Shown here in pieces: positions 26,071-35,758 of a stretch of DNA of 64,000 nt; within the stretch, counting starts at the first letter, position 1, and the number at the start of each line of letters is the position of its first letter. The notes beneath the pieces are model-generated. The model did no database searches, was not told the DNA's origin, and was given only the letters and a program-made list of their open reading frames with translations. The DNA is from Chloroflexota bacterium (GTDB lineage Bacteria; Chloroflexota; Anaerolineae; Anaerolineales; E44-bin32). Location of the stretch: contig JADFRQ010000005.1 in assembly GCA_022561215.1 (NCBI GenBank), forward strand, positions 35,157-99,156, written 5' to 3'. Both the position numbers and the translations under genes were made by a program.

Positions 26071-26484
26071 TCACTGAGAATTTCCACGGGTTTCATAGAT
26101 TGAGAATGTACTCGACGCCCTGTCCACAATCCCCTCTTGGCTTTTAACTTCGGCCTCCAAATAGCCAAGCCTCTTGCTTCTATGGACGACTGTCACTGTG
26201 CAATTGAGAATGCCGGAGGTGATAGGTTTGAAAGAAGCGATCTTCATCTCGACCGTTGCGCATCTCTCACTCTCGTCCATGGTTGAATAAAAGGCTGCGC
26301 CCATCGCTGCGTCTGCCAAAGAGTAAATCACGCCTCCATGCAGCATACCGTATGGGTTGAGCAGACTTTCTTCAACGTTAAGCTGGCACTTGCTCCATCC
26401 GGATTCTTGTTTGGTGAAGCTCAAGCCAATCAAATCAGCAAAAGGGTTGAATCCCTTAGATCCTTGGGGAACATGCTTCGGCAT
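26071..26484 (-). CDS. PaaI-type hot-dog thioesterase
   Basis: 137 residues. Landmarks are NPYGMLHGGVIYSLADAAMGAAF (the HGG motif with Asn and Asp/Ala of PaaI thioesterases), CATVEMKIASFKPI and VVHRSKRLGYLEAEVKSQEG. A single hot-dog domain of normal length that would form a tetramer and hydrolyse acyl- or aryl-CoA thioesters in the cytoplasm. GAGGT lies about seven bases before the ATG at 26484. Confidence 0.92.
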   Translation of the reverse strand: MPKHVPQGSKGFNPFADLIGLSFTKQESGWSKCQLNVEESLLNPYGMLHGGVIYSLADAAMGAAFYSTMDESERCATVEMKIASFKPITSGILNCTVTVVHRSKRLGYLEAEVKSQEGIVDRASSTFSIYETRGNSQ

Positions 26485-26584
26485 CTATTACCTCAGATCT
26501 GACTTTGCAATTCTTGGAGAGCGCCTGACGCCTTCAGTACTACTAGGTGATACGAATGCAACCTCTGCTGCGCAGATCAGCTCA

Positions 26585-27022
26585 TCAAATACTTGCCAGC
26601 AAACCTAAACTAATCACAAAAACGAAGAACAGCACAATGGAAATGATAACCAAAAAACAGCCCCCACCTGCCACCAGTGCAACGGATTGCCAACTTCCAG
26701 ACCCGCTCTGCGTTTTTAGATAGGTCCGTGCCTGAATTCCCGAGATTATGGGGACTGCTATGTACAGCGGAACTAACAGGCAAGCTCCGATTCCAAGAGT
26801 GATCCAGGCGAGAAACCACGCGAAACCGATAAAGACCCACCAGCCGATCATCAGGCCAATTCCCAGCACAGTTCGGCCGCCGTAAACATGACCGATGCCT
26901 AAGATGGAAAAAAATCCGAATACTATCTCGAGCACAAGCGCAGTTGTCGCCGCGCCTTCTGTCTCCGGTGAAACTTCTTTCACAACATACTGCGGCGGTT
27001 GATCTGGGGGCTTGTCACTCAT
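26585..27022 (-). CDS. Small membrane protein, TM2-like hairpin
   Basis: 145 residues with a proline-rich N-terminal cytosolic stretch (MSDKPPDQPPQYVVKEVSPE) and four hydrophobic segments. The FFSILGIGHVYGGRTVLGIGLMIGWW region resembles the G-x-H-x-F/Y-Y-x-G-x-x-x-x-G pattern of TM2-type domains. GGAGAG precedes the ATG at 27022. Function unknown; it lies upstream of a PaaI thioesterase but with a 100-base gap. Confidence 0.7.
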   Translation of the reverse strand: MSDKPPDQPPQYVVKEVSPETEGAATTALVLEIVFGFFSILGIGHVYGGRTVLGIGLMIGWWVFIGFAWFLAWITLGIGACLLVPLYIAVPIISGIQARTYLKTQSGSGSWQSVALVAGGGCFLVIISIVLFFVFVISLGLLASI

Positions 27023-27239
27023 TAGGCTCTCCTCGTAAACTGCGGGTGCGAGTCGTATCTTCGGTCTTAAAATAAACCTGCGGCGTATTCGACCGGCCAG
27101 TCTCCGCCGCCGGGTTGCGCAGTGAAAGCACGCGTATCACATTAAGCGAAGAAGTGTAAAGCAAAAGTGCTCCTGCCCGTTCAGGGGATCGGCTGCCTGC
27201 GCTAAATTTACGGGCTTTTCGGACCGCGCAGGTAGTTTG

Positions 27240-28112
27240 TCACGGAATATCAGAAAATACATCTAGCGACGCGTACGCGATGCCCACCATGCTTGGCCCT
27301 GTATGGCCGCCCAGCACCAGTGACATAGGTCCCTCAGGTAACCAGGTGCAATCATAGCGTTGATCTATTTGCTCATGCAGCATGGCTTGCCCCCTCGGGG
27401 TTATGGGAATGGAGAACCTGTACTCGCAAGGCACTGCCTGGCGCATGATGGCGAGCTATCAGATCCGCCAACCTTTTGACAGCTCCCTTGAATGTTCGTA
27501 CCTGGCCGAGCTGCGTATAGGTCCCGTTTTCTTTCTCCACCCCAATGAGCGGCTCGAGATTTATCACCGATGCTATCAATCCCTCCATATGACTGATGCG
27601 TCCCCCCTGGATCAAGTACTTTAGCTCATTCAGCGTATACGCGCTCTCTGTAGCAGCGCCAATGCGCTTCATCATTTCCTGAATCCGCTCTTTCGACCAG
27701 CCTGCTTTTCCTGCTCTGGCCGCCGCCTCTACTTGCCATCCTGCCGCGGCTGATAAGGTTTTTTGGTGTCTACGAGAGTGAGCTTTGCCTCCGGGACCAT
27801 CTCTGCCCCTGCTTGCGCCGAGTTGAACATCCCGCTCAGGCCGGATGTCATATGGATGGACAATATGTCTGCATCGGTGGCTGCCAGGCGCTGATACGTC
27901 TCAGCAAAGTCTCCCGCCGATGGCTGCGACGTGATGGGTAAGCTGTCCGTCTCCGCCAACAAGCGATAGAATTCCTCCGGTTTAATATCCACACCTTCAC
28001 GATAGGATTTACCATCAAGCGTGACAATGAGGGGCATGATATGAATGTTCAGATCCGCCATTTGTTCAGGAGGCAGCTATAGATCAGTTCCGCTATCCGT
28101 AACAATTTGCAT
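27240..28112 (-). pseudogene. DegV-family fatty-acid-binding protein, broken by one nonsense codon and two frameshifts
   Basis: Three frames together rebuild a full DegV protein. The ATG at 28112 begins MQIVTDSGTDL, then TAG at 28077-28079 interrupts it; the frame resumes LPPEQMADLNIHIMPL ... SIHMTSGLSGMFNSA and TLVDTK. At a run of six A (near 27762) the frame is lost; the next part, TLSAAAGWQVEAAARAGKAG ... LNELKYLIQGGRIS, ends near LHSHNPEG. At a run of G (near 27396) it shifts again to QAMLHEQIDQRYDC ... LGGHTGPSMVGIAY, which ends at 27240. The lipid-binding SGLSGxxxSA and HTGPGxxG motifs are still readable, so inactivation is recent or some indels are assembly errors. Confidence 0.88.
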
Positions 28113-28283
28113 TCAATTCTCTTTATATAAATCGGTCACTTTCCCGGTTGCCACGAGCATAAACCATAATTGTGAATCACTCTGGCTGCAATGTGCCCAC
28201 TTATTGACTGTGAGTTCAATGGCAGAGGTTGTGGAACTGCATCCCCGCGTATGCTGTGAGCCTGCGGATCTGCTTCGCATTGA

Positions 28284-29750
28284 TCACGTGCGTTCTGCAA
28301 CCAATTGTTTTCCAATGCGCACAACTTCCTCCGCCAGTACGTCAAAATCATTCTGTACACTGCGATGATTCGCTATGGCCACTCGCAGACAGTATTGCTC
28401 GTTTAAAGTCGTATACGATGGGGCGCTGATCCCTTGTTCTTGTAATTGAATAAGAATCTCTTTGTTCAGTGCACTGAGTGTTTCATCATCCAGTGCCCCC
28501 GGATTGAAACGAAAACAAACGATGTCCAAACCGATCGGAGCCATGAGTTCCATGTCCGGCTCGTTTTCAATCAGCTGACCAAGGTAATGCGCTTGTTCGA
28601 CGTTGCGTGCGATCATGCGGCCGAAGCGATCCAGACCATGTTCTTTGAGCGACATCCATACTTTTAACGCACGGAACCGGCGCGACAGTTGCAGACCATA
28701 GTCACTGAACCAGAATTGACCCGCTGCCAATCCGCGCGTGCCATGCTCAAGATATTCGGGGGTAAGCGAAAACGTTTTTCGATGGGCCGCATCATGGCGT
28801 ACCAGTACGCAACCCGCCTCAAAAGGAACATGCATCCATTTGTGAAGATCGAGGGCAACCGAATCGGCTCTTTCAATACCGTAAAGTTGCTCTTTCACAT
28901 TTTCTGCGAGCACGGCGACCGCCCCGATGGCGCCGTCCACATGAAACCACAGCTGTTCGCGTTGGCACAAGTCGGCCAACGCATTCAAATCATCTATCGC
29001 CCCGGTGTTAATCGTACCTGCACTTCCAATAATGCAGATTGGCTGCACACCTGCTTCGCGGTCGGCCAGAATGGCCTCTTCCAACGCATGGAGATTAATC
29101 GTGTAATCATCATTGATTGACACTTTTCGCAGACTATTGCTGCCCAACCCCAGCAGCTCAACCACTTTCTGATTACTGCTGTGCACTTCGCTGGAGGCGT
29201 ACACCCTCAACTGTCGGGGAGCCGCCTGCATACCCAGCTTTCGAACGTCAAATCCGGCTTTTGTATTTCTAGCGACTGCGATACCTACAAAGTTGGCCAT
29301 TGAACCACCGCTGACCAGGAGACCACTGGAATCCGCCGGAAAATCAAGAATTTCCTTAATCCAGTTGACCACTTGCCCTTCAACCAAGTTAGCGACATGA
29401 TTGCCCCCACCAAGATTAGGGTTCATGATCGCCGCCATGAATTCAGCGAGGGCGCCAAACACCGTTCCGCTGCCCATATACCATGCCCAGAAGCGCGGAT
29501 GAATATTGCCCATCGGATAGGGAAATACGGTCTCCAGAAACTCCTGATACACGGCCTCTGCGCCGGCAGGTTCGTGAGGGGCCGGCTCATCGAAACGTGC
29601 GGCTATCTCCTCTGGTACGGACTGCCACACTGGGCGTTCGCCGACCGTTTCGAGATAGGTGATGGCATCATCAACCATGCGGTGGGCTAGCGCACGCATC
29701 GCATCCCAGTCCTCTGGATCAAGCGTTTCGTATGCTACGTCAGAATTCAT
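28284..29750 (-). CDS. PLP-dependent group II decarboxylase (aromatic-L-amino-acid decarboxylase type)
   Basis: 488 residues from the ATG at 29750 (AAGGAG nine bases upstream). It has the group II decarboxylase layout: [15 protein letters not shown] near the N-terminus, [31 protein letters not shown] and the PLP lysine in [22 protein letters not shown]. Members decarboxylate Trp, Tyr, DOPA, Glu or diaminobutyrate; the substrate cannot be set from sequence, though the lack of the glutamate-decarboxylase signature and the general similarity favour an aromatic substrate. It lies downstream of the branched-chain operon but is separated by its own ribosome site and a probable terminator. Confidence 0.88.
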   Translation of the reverse strand: MNSDVAYETLDPEDWDAMRALAHRMVDDAITYLETVGERPVWQSVPEEIAARFDEPAPHEPAGAEAVYQEFLETVFPYPMGNIHPRFWAWYMGSGTVFGALAEFMAAIMNPNLGGGNHVANLVEGQVVNWIKEILDFPADSSGLLVSGGSMANFVGIAVARNTKAGFDVRKLGMQAAPRQLRVYASSEVHSSNQKVVELLGLGSNSLRKVSINDDYTINLHALEEAILADREAGVQPICIIGSAGTINTGAIDDLNALADLCQREQLWFHVDGAIGAVAVLAENVKEQLYGIERADSVALDLHKWMHVPFEAGCVLVRHDAAHRKTFSLTPEYLEHGTRGLAAGQFWFSDYGLQLSRRFRALKVWMSLKEHGLDRFGRMIARNVEQAHYLGQLIENEPDMELMAPIGLDIVCFRFNPGALDDETLSALNKEILIQLQEQGISAPSYTTLNEQYCLRVAIANHRSVQNDFDVLAEEVVRIGKQLVAERT

Positions 29751-29942
29751 CCAATAAAACTCCTTTTGTTCAGAAATCACAATTTTGCGGCCAACGCCAA
29801 CAGTCGGATCCTATGCAGCTGTTCGTCACAGCAGCCATTGCTAGTGAATCTTCTCGTTGGCATCGATCCTGCAAAATGCCTCGGCAACCTTCATCGAAGC
29901 CAATGATTAAATTGGGTCTGACTCAAATGAGAATAAAAGATT

Positions 29943-29998
29943 TAACATGCATCGGGGAAACTATCGTTCGAGGAATGAGAATCCCCCATGAATGTTAA
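29943..29998 (-). terminator. Probable terminator of the ilv-leu operon
   Basis: Fifteen bases beyond the ilvE stop on the minus strand, TAACATTCATGGGGG pairs with CCCCGATGCATGTTA at 13 of 15 positions across a 26-base loop, and is followed by AAATCTTTTATT. The T-rich tail is interrupted, so it may be a weak terminator. Confidence 0.5.
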
Positions 29999-30012
29999 GT
30001 TTCCCGCGCCCA

Positions 30013-30954
30013 CTACGCCACTTGCACACTTTCCCCGCTTTGCACGTAGTCGAGCCACTCGGCTGAACGTTCGCCCTTTCCTATAACCGTCTGAAAGAAT
30101 TCGGCTTGCAGCGCGCTGGTAACTGGGCCCATCGCGCCCTCGCCCACTGTACGGTAATCTATTTCCCGGATCCCCACACATTCTGCCGCGGTTCCGGTAA
30201 CGAAAACCTCGTCGGCAGAATAGAGCTGATCCCTGCTGATAAGTTCTTCGATCACGCGATAGCCCAAATCCCGGGCGATGGTTATGATTGCATCGCGGGT
30301 AATTCCTTCCAGCACGATGGCACGTGGCGGCGTATAGATTGTATTATCGCGAACCAGGAAGATATTTTCGCCACTGCATTCCGCTACGAATCCCTCTGGA
30401 TCGAGCATAATTGCCTCATCGAAGCCGGCCCTTATGGCGAGTGTTTTCGCCATAACCGAATTTACGTAATTACCGGAAATTTTAGCTTTGGTCATGGAAA
30501 TATTAGGATGATGGCGGGTGAAGGATGAAACCATCGCGCGGATGCCCTTCTTCAATCCTTCATCTCCCAGGAAATTTCCCCAATCCCAGACCGCGATTCC
30601 TACTGCAGGAACCAGGTTATCGAGATTAAGTCCCAACCCACCTTCTGCCATATACATCAAAGGGCGAATGTAACATGACTCAAAGGCATTGGCGCGGATG
30701 GTCGCATGTACTGCCTGGCGAAGGGTTCCCAGATCGTAAGGAACCGCCTCGATACCCAAGATTTTCATCGAGTTTATGAACCGTTGCAGGTGCTCCCGCA
30801 GCCGAAACACGGCCGGCCCTTTCGTCGTGTCATAACAACGAATCCCTTCAAATACAGCAAGGCCGTAATGCATTGCCGGCGTCAGAAAGTGCACAGTTGC
30901 CTCGGCGTACGGCACAAGTTTTCCGTTCATCCAAATGACCTCGGATTTGGTCAT
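30013..30954 (-). CDS. ilvE: Branched-chain amino-acid aminotransferase
   Basis: 313 residues, last gene of the ilv-leu supra-operon. Fold-IV PLP landmarks: MHYGLAVFEGIRCYDT, RLREHLQRF, the PLP-lysine region MTKAKISGNYVNSVMAK and DEAIMLDPEGFVAECSGENIFLV, then VLEGITRDAIITIARDLGY. It transfers the amino group from glutamate to the keto acids of Val, Leu and Ile, completing all three pathways. GAAGGAG precedes the ATG at 30954. The gap to leuB is only 25 bases. Confidence 0.96.
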   Translation of the reverse strand: MTKSEVIWMNGKLVPYAEATVHFLTPAMHYGLAVFEGIRCYDTTKGPAVFRLREHLQRFINSMKILGIEAVPYDLGTLRQAVHATIRANAFESCYIRPLMYMAEGGLGLNLDNLVPAVGIAVWDWGNFLGDEGLKKGIRAMVSSFTRHHPNISMTKAKISGNYVNSVMAKTLAIRAGFDEAIMLDPEGFVAECSGENIFLVRDNTIYTPPRAIVLEGITRDAIITIARDLGYRVIEELISRDQLYSADEVFVTGTAAECVGIREIDYRTVGEGAMGPVTSALQAEFFQTVIGKGERSAEWLDYVQSGESVQVA

Positions 30955-30979
30955 ACAGCTTCTCCTTCACCCCAGTAGT

Positions 30980-32056
30980 TTATTCTTTAGATCGAGAGTC
31001 CAGGCGCGCACAAATCTCTGTACTCATTTCCTGTGTGGATAGGCCGCCCCCCAGATCGCCGGTGCGTGCGCCATCTTCAATTGCCCCCTCTACCGCATGT
31101 TCAACACAATGCGCTTCTTCCGTCAACTTAAAGGAATGGCGCAGCAACATTGCCGCACTCAGGATCGCCCCAATGGGGTTGGCCACGCCCTGGCCCGATA
31201 TGTCCGGGGCCGAGCCATGCACAGGCTCATAAAGGCCGAGACTGCCCTCACCCAAAGCGGCACTGGGGAGCATACCCAATGATCCGGTGAGAACAGAGGC
31301 TTCGTCGCTTAATATATCTCCGAACAAATTCGCCGTAACCAAAACATCGAAGCTTGCTGCTGAGGTGAGGATACGCATGGCGGCTGAATCGACAAGCTGG
31401 TAATCCAGTTCGATGTGCGCGTATTCCTGGGAAACACTTTTGGCAACTTCCCGCCATAGGCGCGAGGTTTCGAGCACATTGGCCTTATCCACCAGGGTGA
31501 CCCTTCCTCTTCGCGAAGCAGCTAACTGAAATGCCAGCCGAAGCACTCTTCGAATTTCGGATGCGGTGTAGACCATGCTGTCGACGGCGCGAATATCTCC
31601 ATCTATCTCCACACGTTCGCGCGGCTGGCCGAAGTAAATCCCTCCAGTTAACTCGCGCACAATCAAGAAATCAACATCCCTCAGCTTTTCTGCACGCAAG
31701 GGCGAAGCATCCATCAGGCCTGGATAAATTTTTATCGGTCGCAGGTTCGCATAAAGTTCAAGTCCGTAGCGCAATCGAAGCAGCCCTTGCTCTGGCCGCA
31801 CGTCTGCCAGCGGATCGTCCCACTTTGGTCCTCCGACGGCCCCAAGCAATACGGCATCTGCCCCGCGACAGGCCTCCAAAACATCGGGGGGCAGCGGGTC
31901 AGCGTGTTCATCGATGGCGATGCCACCAAACGAGCGCTCTTCGAAATGGAATTTGTGATCGTAAATCGAGGATATTATTTCAAGGACTTTTCGAGCTTCT
32001 GTTATGACCTCAGGGCCTATGCCATCGCCGGGGAGGAGAACAATATTCGCTTGCAT
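30980..32056 (-). CDS. leuB: 3-isopropylmalate dehydrogenase
   Basis: 358 residues from the ATG at 32056 (GGAG five bases upstream); the frame is open further upstream but that part overlaps cimA and is not coding. MQANIVLLPGDGIGPEVITEA is the standard start, followed by VRELTGGIYFGQPR, DKANVLETSRLWREV, TANLFGDILSDEASVLTGSLGMLPSAAL and EPVHGSAPDISGQGVANPIG. It oxidatively decarboxylates 3-isopropylmalate with NAD+. In this organism it should also act on 3-methylmalate from the citramalate route to isoleucine, since cimA is adjacent. Confidence 0.97.
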   Translation of the reverse strand: MQANIVLLPGDGIGPEVITEARKVLEIISSIYDHKFHFEERSFGGIAIDEHADPLPPDVLEACRGADAVLLGAVGGPKWDDPLADVRPEQGLLRLRYGLELYANLRPIKIYPGLMDASPLRAEKLRDVDFLIVRELTGGIYFGQPRERVEIDGDIRAVDSMVYTASEIRRVLRLAFQLAASRRGRVTLVDKANVLETSRLWREVAKSVSQEYAHIELDYQLVDSAAMRILTSAASFDVLVTANLFGDILSDEASVLTGSLGMLPSAALGEGSLGLYEPVHGSAPDISGQGVANPIGAILSAAMLLRHSFKLTEEAHCVEHAVEGAIEDGARTGDLGGGLSTQEMSTEICARLDSRSKE

Positions 32057-32123
32057 AAACGCTCCAATGAAGCTCGGTGACGGGCGAAAGAATACGATCG
32101 CCCTATCAAAACAAAGTTTACAA

Positions 32124-33725
32124 TCAGTCTCTCCCGTCGGATAACCCACCCGTAGCGAGCACGAGCCCATACTCCACACTATCCGCCAATGCCAGCCAGG
32201 ATGCTTCAATGATATTGGCAGATGCTCCAACTGTGCTCCAGCGCTGATTGCCATTACGCGTGTCAATCAACACGCGTGTTATCGCCGCGGTCCCATTTTG
32301 GCCATCCAGGATCCTCACCTTATAGTCCATAAGCTGGAAATCCTCAAATTCAGGATAAACAGGAGTGAGCGCCTTGCGCAAGGCGGCGTCCAGTGCGTTG
32401 ACCGGGCCGTTGCCCTCCGCGGCAGTGTGGATTTGTTCTCCGCCGACATTCACTTTCACCGTCGCTTCGGCAAATGTCCCCCTGCCTTGTCGATGTTCCA
32501 CCATGACGGCATAGTCGACCAATTCGAAGGGAGCAGAATATCCCGGCGTCTGTCGATGCAGCATGATGGCGACCGATGCTTCCGCGGCTTCAAATGAAAA
32601 TCCACGCGCCTCCAAATCCTTGATTTCATTCAAGACTCCGGCGACATGCTCACCATCCAGTGCATCCAGCCCATATTGCTCTACCTTGCTCATTAAATTC
32701 CCGCGACCTGAAAGTTCGCTGACAACGACGCGCATCTCGTTGCCCACGATTCGTGGATCTACATGTTGATAGGAGTTGACGTTACGCCGCATCGCAGCGA
32801 CATGAATTCCGCCCTTATGTGCGAAGGCACTTCGACCCACGTAGGCGGCATGTTCATCTGGGGCCAGATTAGCAATTTCGGCGACGAAACGCGAAATTTC
32901 CGACAGCTCGGACAATTGATCTCCCGGAAGTGTCCTTAATCCCAACTTCAATTCTAGATCGGGGATCAAAGAACAGAGATTGGCATTTCCGCAGCGCTCC
33001 CCATAGCCGTTGATCGTCCCCTGAACATGAACAACGCCTTCCCGGACCGCGGCGAGCGCATTGGCGACAGCACACTCACCATCATTGTGGGTGTGAATTC
33101 CCAGGGGACAATCGACCTCCCTGGCGACATGGCGAATAATGTCCTCGATCTCCCAGGGCATGGATCCCCCATTTGTGTCACACAAGACGACGGTCTGCGC
33201 ACCACCCTTTACCGCGGCTTGCAAGGTGGCCATCGCATAGGCGCGGTCATTTTTATAACCATCGAAGAAGTGTTCGGCATCGTAAATGACATGCCGGCCG
33301 TTTTCCTGCAAAAATGCGACACTTTCCTCAATCATCCGCAGGTTCTCATCGAGCTCTGTGCGCAATACTTCGGTCACATGCAGTGTCCATGACTTGCCCA
33401 CAATGGTGCACACCTCGGTTTGAGCGTGTAATAATGCCAGTAAATTCAAATCTTCCTGTGTATTGCTGTGGACACGTCGGGTTGATCCAAAGGCGGCAAT
33501 TTTTGCATGCTGCCAGGTCATTTTAAGGGACTTCTCGAAGAACTCGACGTCTTTGGGATTGGAGCCAGGCCAACCTCCTTCAATAAACGTCACCCCCAAG
33601 GCGTCCAACCTTTGCGCAATACGAAGTTTGTCATCGCAGGCGAGAGAAAGTCCCTCGCGTTGAGTGCCATCGCGCAGGGTGGTGTCGTAAATTTCAATCT
33701 GCTGCGCTTCGCGTTGGTCAGTCAT
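32124..33725 (-). CDS. cimA: (R)-citramalate synthase
   Basis: 533 residues. The HMGL-like TIM barrel starts IYDTTLRDGTQREGLSLA, with EGGWPGSNPKD in place of the isopropylmalate-synthase EAGFP, VVLCDTNGGSMPWE, GIHTHNDGECAVANAL and GTINGYGERCGNANL. A C-terminal LeuA-type allosteric domain follows (IHTAAEGNGPVNALDAALRKAL). The 'QREGLSL' and 'GGWPGSNPKD' forms are those of citramalate synthase, which condenses pyruvate and acetyl-CoA. It overlaps leuD by eight bases. With no ilvA seen, this is the probable entry to isoleucine. Confidence 0.94.
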   Translation of the reverse strand: MTDQREAQQIEIYDTTLRDGTQREGLSLACDDKLRIAQRLDALGVTFIEGGWPGSNPKDVEFFEKSLKMTWQHAKIAAFGSTRRVHSNTQEDLNLLALLHAQTEVCTIVGKSWTLHVTEVLRTELDENLRMIEESVAFLQENGRHVIYDAEHFFDGYKNDRAYAMATLQAAVKGGAQTVVLCDTNGGSMPWEIEDIIRHVAREVDCPLGIHTHNDGECAVANALAAVREGVVHVQGTINGYGERCGNANLCSLIPDLELKLGLRTLPGDQLSELSEISRFVAEIANLAPDEHAAYVGRSAFAHKGGIHVAAMRRNVNSYQHVDPRIVGNEMRVVVSELSGRGNLMSKVEQYGLDALDGEHVAGVLNEIKDLEARGFSFEAAEASVAIMLHRQTPGYSAPFELVDYAVMVEHRQGRGTFAEATVKVNVGGEQIHTAAEGNGPVNALDAALRKALTPVYPEFEDFQLMDYKVRILDGQNGTAAITRVLIDTRNGNQRWSTVGASANIIEASWLALADSVEYGLVLATGGLSDGRD

Positions 33726-34302
33726 GTTCAGACTCGTATGCGCTTATCGCATCTTCAAAGGAAAGGATGTAGTCCAATTCGTTGGCCCCTTCGATGAGGA
33801 TACGTTTCGAAAAGGGATCCAGTGGGAATGTTAAGGTTGTCCCATTCGGCAGGACCAGCTGTTGATCGTCTAAATCGACACTTAATTGGGCCTCAGGATT
33901 GGCAGCGACCATGGCAACCAGTTCGGCATGCGTTTCTGCATCAATAGCTATTGGCAAAAGGCCATTCTTAAGCGCATTCGTTCGAAAGATGTCGGCGAAT
34001 GATTTGGCGATCACTGCTCGAAATCCATAATCGACCAGCGCCCATGCCGCATGTTCTCTGGATGAACCACAGCCGAAGTTCACGCCCATGATCAGGATGG
34101 AGGCACCTTTCGAGGAAGGCTGGTTAAGTGCAAAATCACCATGTTCATCCCCCTCCGACGAGTATCTCCAATCGGCGAATAAATGTTTTCCGAGACCGTC
34201 TTTTTTTATCGTTTTTAGATAGCGAGCGGGGATAATTTGATCTGTGTCCACATCATCCAATGGCAGCAGAACCGCGCTTGACTTAATCCTTTCGAATTTC
34301 AC
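33718..34302 (-). CDS. leuD: 3-isopropylmalate dehydratase small subunit
   Basis: 194 residues from a GTG at 34302. Landmarks are LPLDDVDTDQIIPARYLK, GVNFGCGSSREHAAWAL and FADIFRTNALKNGLLPI. It forms the swivel domain that pairs with the LeuC iron-sulfur subunit, isomerising 2- to 3-isopropylmalate and, with CimA present, citramalate to 3-methylmalate. The gene overlaps cimA and lies 49 bases after leuC. Confidence 0.96.
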   Translation of the reverse strand: MKFERIKSSAVLLPLDDVDTDQIIPARYLKTIKKDGLGKHLFADWRYSSEGDEHGDFALNQPSSKGASILIMGVNFGCGSSREHAAWALVDYGFRAVIAKSFADIFRTNALKNGLLPIAIDAETHAELVAMVAANPEAQLSVDLDDQQLVLPNGTTLTFPLDPFSKRILIEGANELDYILSFEDAISAYESEHD

Positions 34303-34351
34303 TAGCCACTACCTTCATCTGAACAGGATCATCGCAACGACGACGCCTGTT

Positions 34352-35755
34352 TCATAAGTAAGCTCGCACATCGGTTATCACACCTTCGACAGCCGACGCT
34401 GCAGCCGTGAGCGGTGAGGCCAGAAAGCTGCGTGCGCCAACGCCTTGCCGACCCTCGTAATTGCGATTGCTTGTGCTGATTACATATTCGCCCGCGGCGA
34501 CCTCGTCACCATTCATTGCGAGACACATGGAGCAGCCCGCCTGGCGCCACTCAGCTCCCGCCTCTATGAAGATTCGATCCAATCCTTCCGCCTCCGCCTG
34601 GTGTTTGACGGCTTGAGAACCCGGCACCACCAGCATTCGCAGATTGTCCGCGATTTTGCGACCCTTTAAAAATTGCGCCGCCTGGCGCAGATCGGAAAGA
34701 CGACCGTTCGCGCAGGAGCCAAGGAACACCACATCGAGCTTATGGCCGAGCAGGGGTTTTCCAGGGGCCACATCCATATACGCCAGCGCCTTTTCGAGCG
34801 CAGCCGTCGGTATGAGTGAATGATTTTCTTTGGGATCCGGCACGGGCGCCGTGATCGGAATCGCCATCCCCGGGTTGGTACCGAAGGTGATCATGGGTTC
34901 GAGATTCGCGGCATCAAAATCTATCGATCGATCGTACTCCGCCTCCGGGTCGCTGACGAGTTCACGCCACTTTTGTACGGCCGCATCCCAAGCATCATCC
35001 TTGGGGGCAAACTCTCTTCCCGATAGGTATTCGAAGGTTGTATCATCCGGCGCGATCATCCCCGTCCTTGCACCTGCTTCAATCGACATATTGCAGACTG
35101 TCATGCGTTGTTCCATATCCATCGCGCGGATTGCTGCGCCCGTATACTCCAACGCATAGCCAGTGCCTCCGTTGACGCCAATTTTGGCGATCAATGCCAG
35201 GATCAAATCCTTGGATGAGACGCCCGGCTGCATGAAACCATCTACATGGACCCTGAAGTTTTTTGGCTTTCTTTGCAGCAGGCATTGCGTAGCGAGAACA
35301 TGTTCGACTTCACTCGTGCCGATTCCGAAAGCCAACGCCCCGAATGCGCCGTGAGTCGAAGTATGGCTATCCCCACAAACCACGGTCAATCCCGGTTGTG
35401 TGAGCCCCAACTCGGGACCGATCACATGCACGATGCCGCGCTTGTCAGAATCCATCGCATAAAGCCTGACCCCGAATTCTTCGCAATTTGCTTTAAGTTG
35501 GTCCAATTGAGCCCAGGCCATTTCATCACGTAATTCAAACGTGACGGGGAGCGTGGGGGTCGAATGATCCATTGTGGCGACAGTTTTATCAGGGCGTCTG
35601 ACTTTCGACCCGCTCTCTCGTAAGCCAGCGAAGGCTTGCGGCGAGGTCACATCGTGGATTAAATGCAAATCGATGTAAAGAATCGCAGGACTGCCCTCTT
35701 CCTGGGCGATCACATGAGCATCCCATACTTTGTCAAAGAGCGCTCTTGGGCTCAT
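34352..35755 (-). CDS. leuC: 3-isopropylmalate dehydratase large subunit
   Basis: 467 residues, bacterial long form. The 4Fe-4S cluster cysteines are in [16 protein letters not shown] and [12 protein letters not shown], and the early [33 protein letters not shown] and [20 protein letters not shown] are standard. The start ATG at 35755 lies three bases after the leuA stop, so translation is probably coupled. Works with LeuD. Confidence 0.97.
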   Translation of the reverse strand: MSPRALFDKVWDAHVIAQEEGSPAILYIDLHLIHDVTSPQAFAGLRESGSKVRRPDKTVATMDHSTPTLPVTFELRDEMAWAQLDQLKANCEEFGVRLYAMDSDKRGIVHVIGPELGLTQPGLTVVCGDSHTSTHGAFGALAFGIGTSEVEHVLATQCLLQRKPKNFRVHVDGFMQPGVSSKDLILALIAKIGVNGGTGYALEYTGAAIRAMDMEQRMTVCNMSIEAGARTGMIAPDDTTFEYLSGREFAPKDDAWDAAVQKWRELVSDPEAEYDRSIDFDAANLEPMITFGTNPGMAIPITAPVPDPKENHSLIPTAALEKALAYMDVAPGKPLLGHKLDVVFLGSCANGRLSDLRQAAQFLKGRKIADNLRMLVVPGSQAVKHQAEAEGLDRIFIEAGAEWRQAGCSMCLAMNGDEVAAGEYVISTSNRNYEGRQGVGARSFLASPLTAAASAVEGVITDVRAYL

Positions 35756-35758
35756 CGT

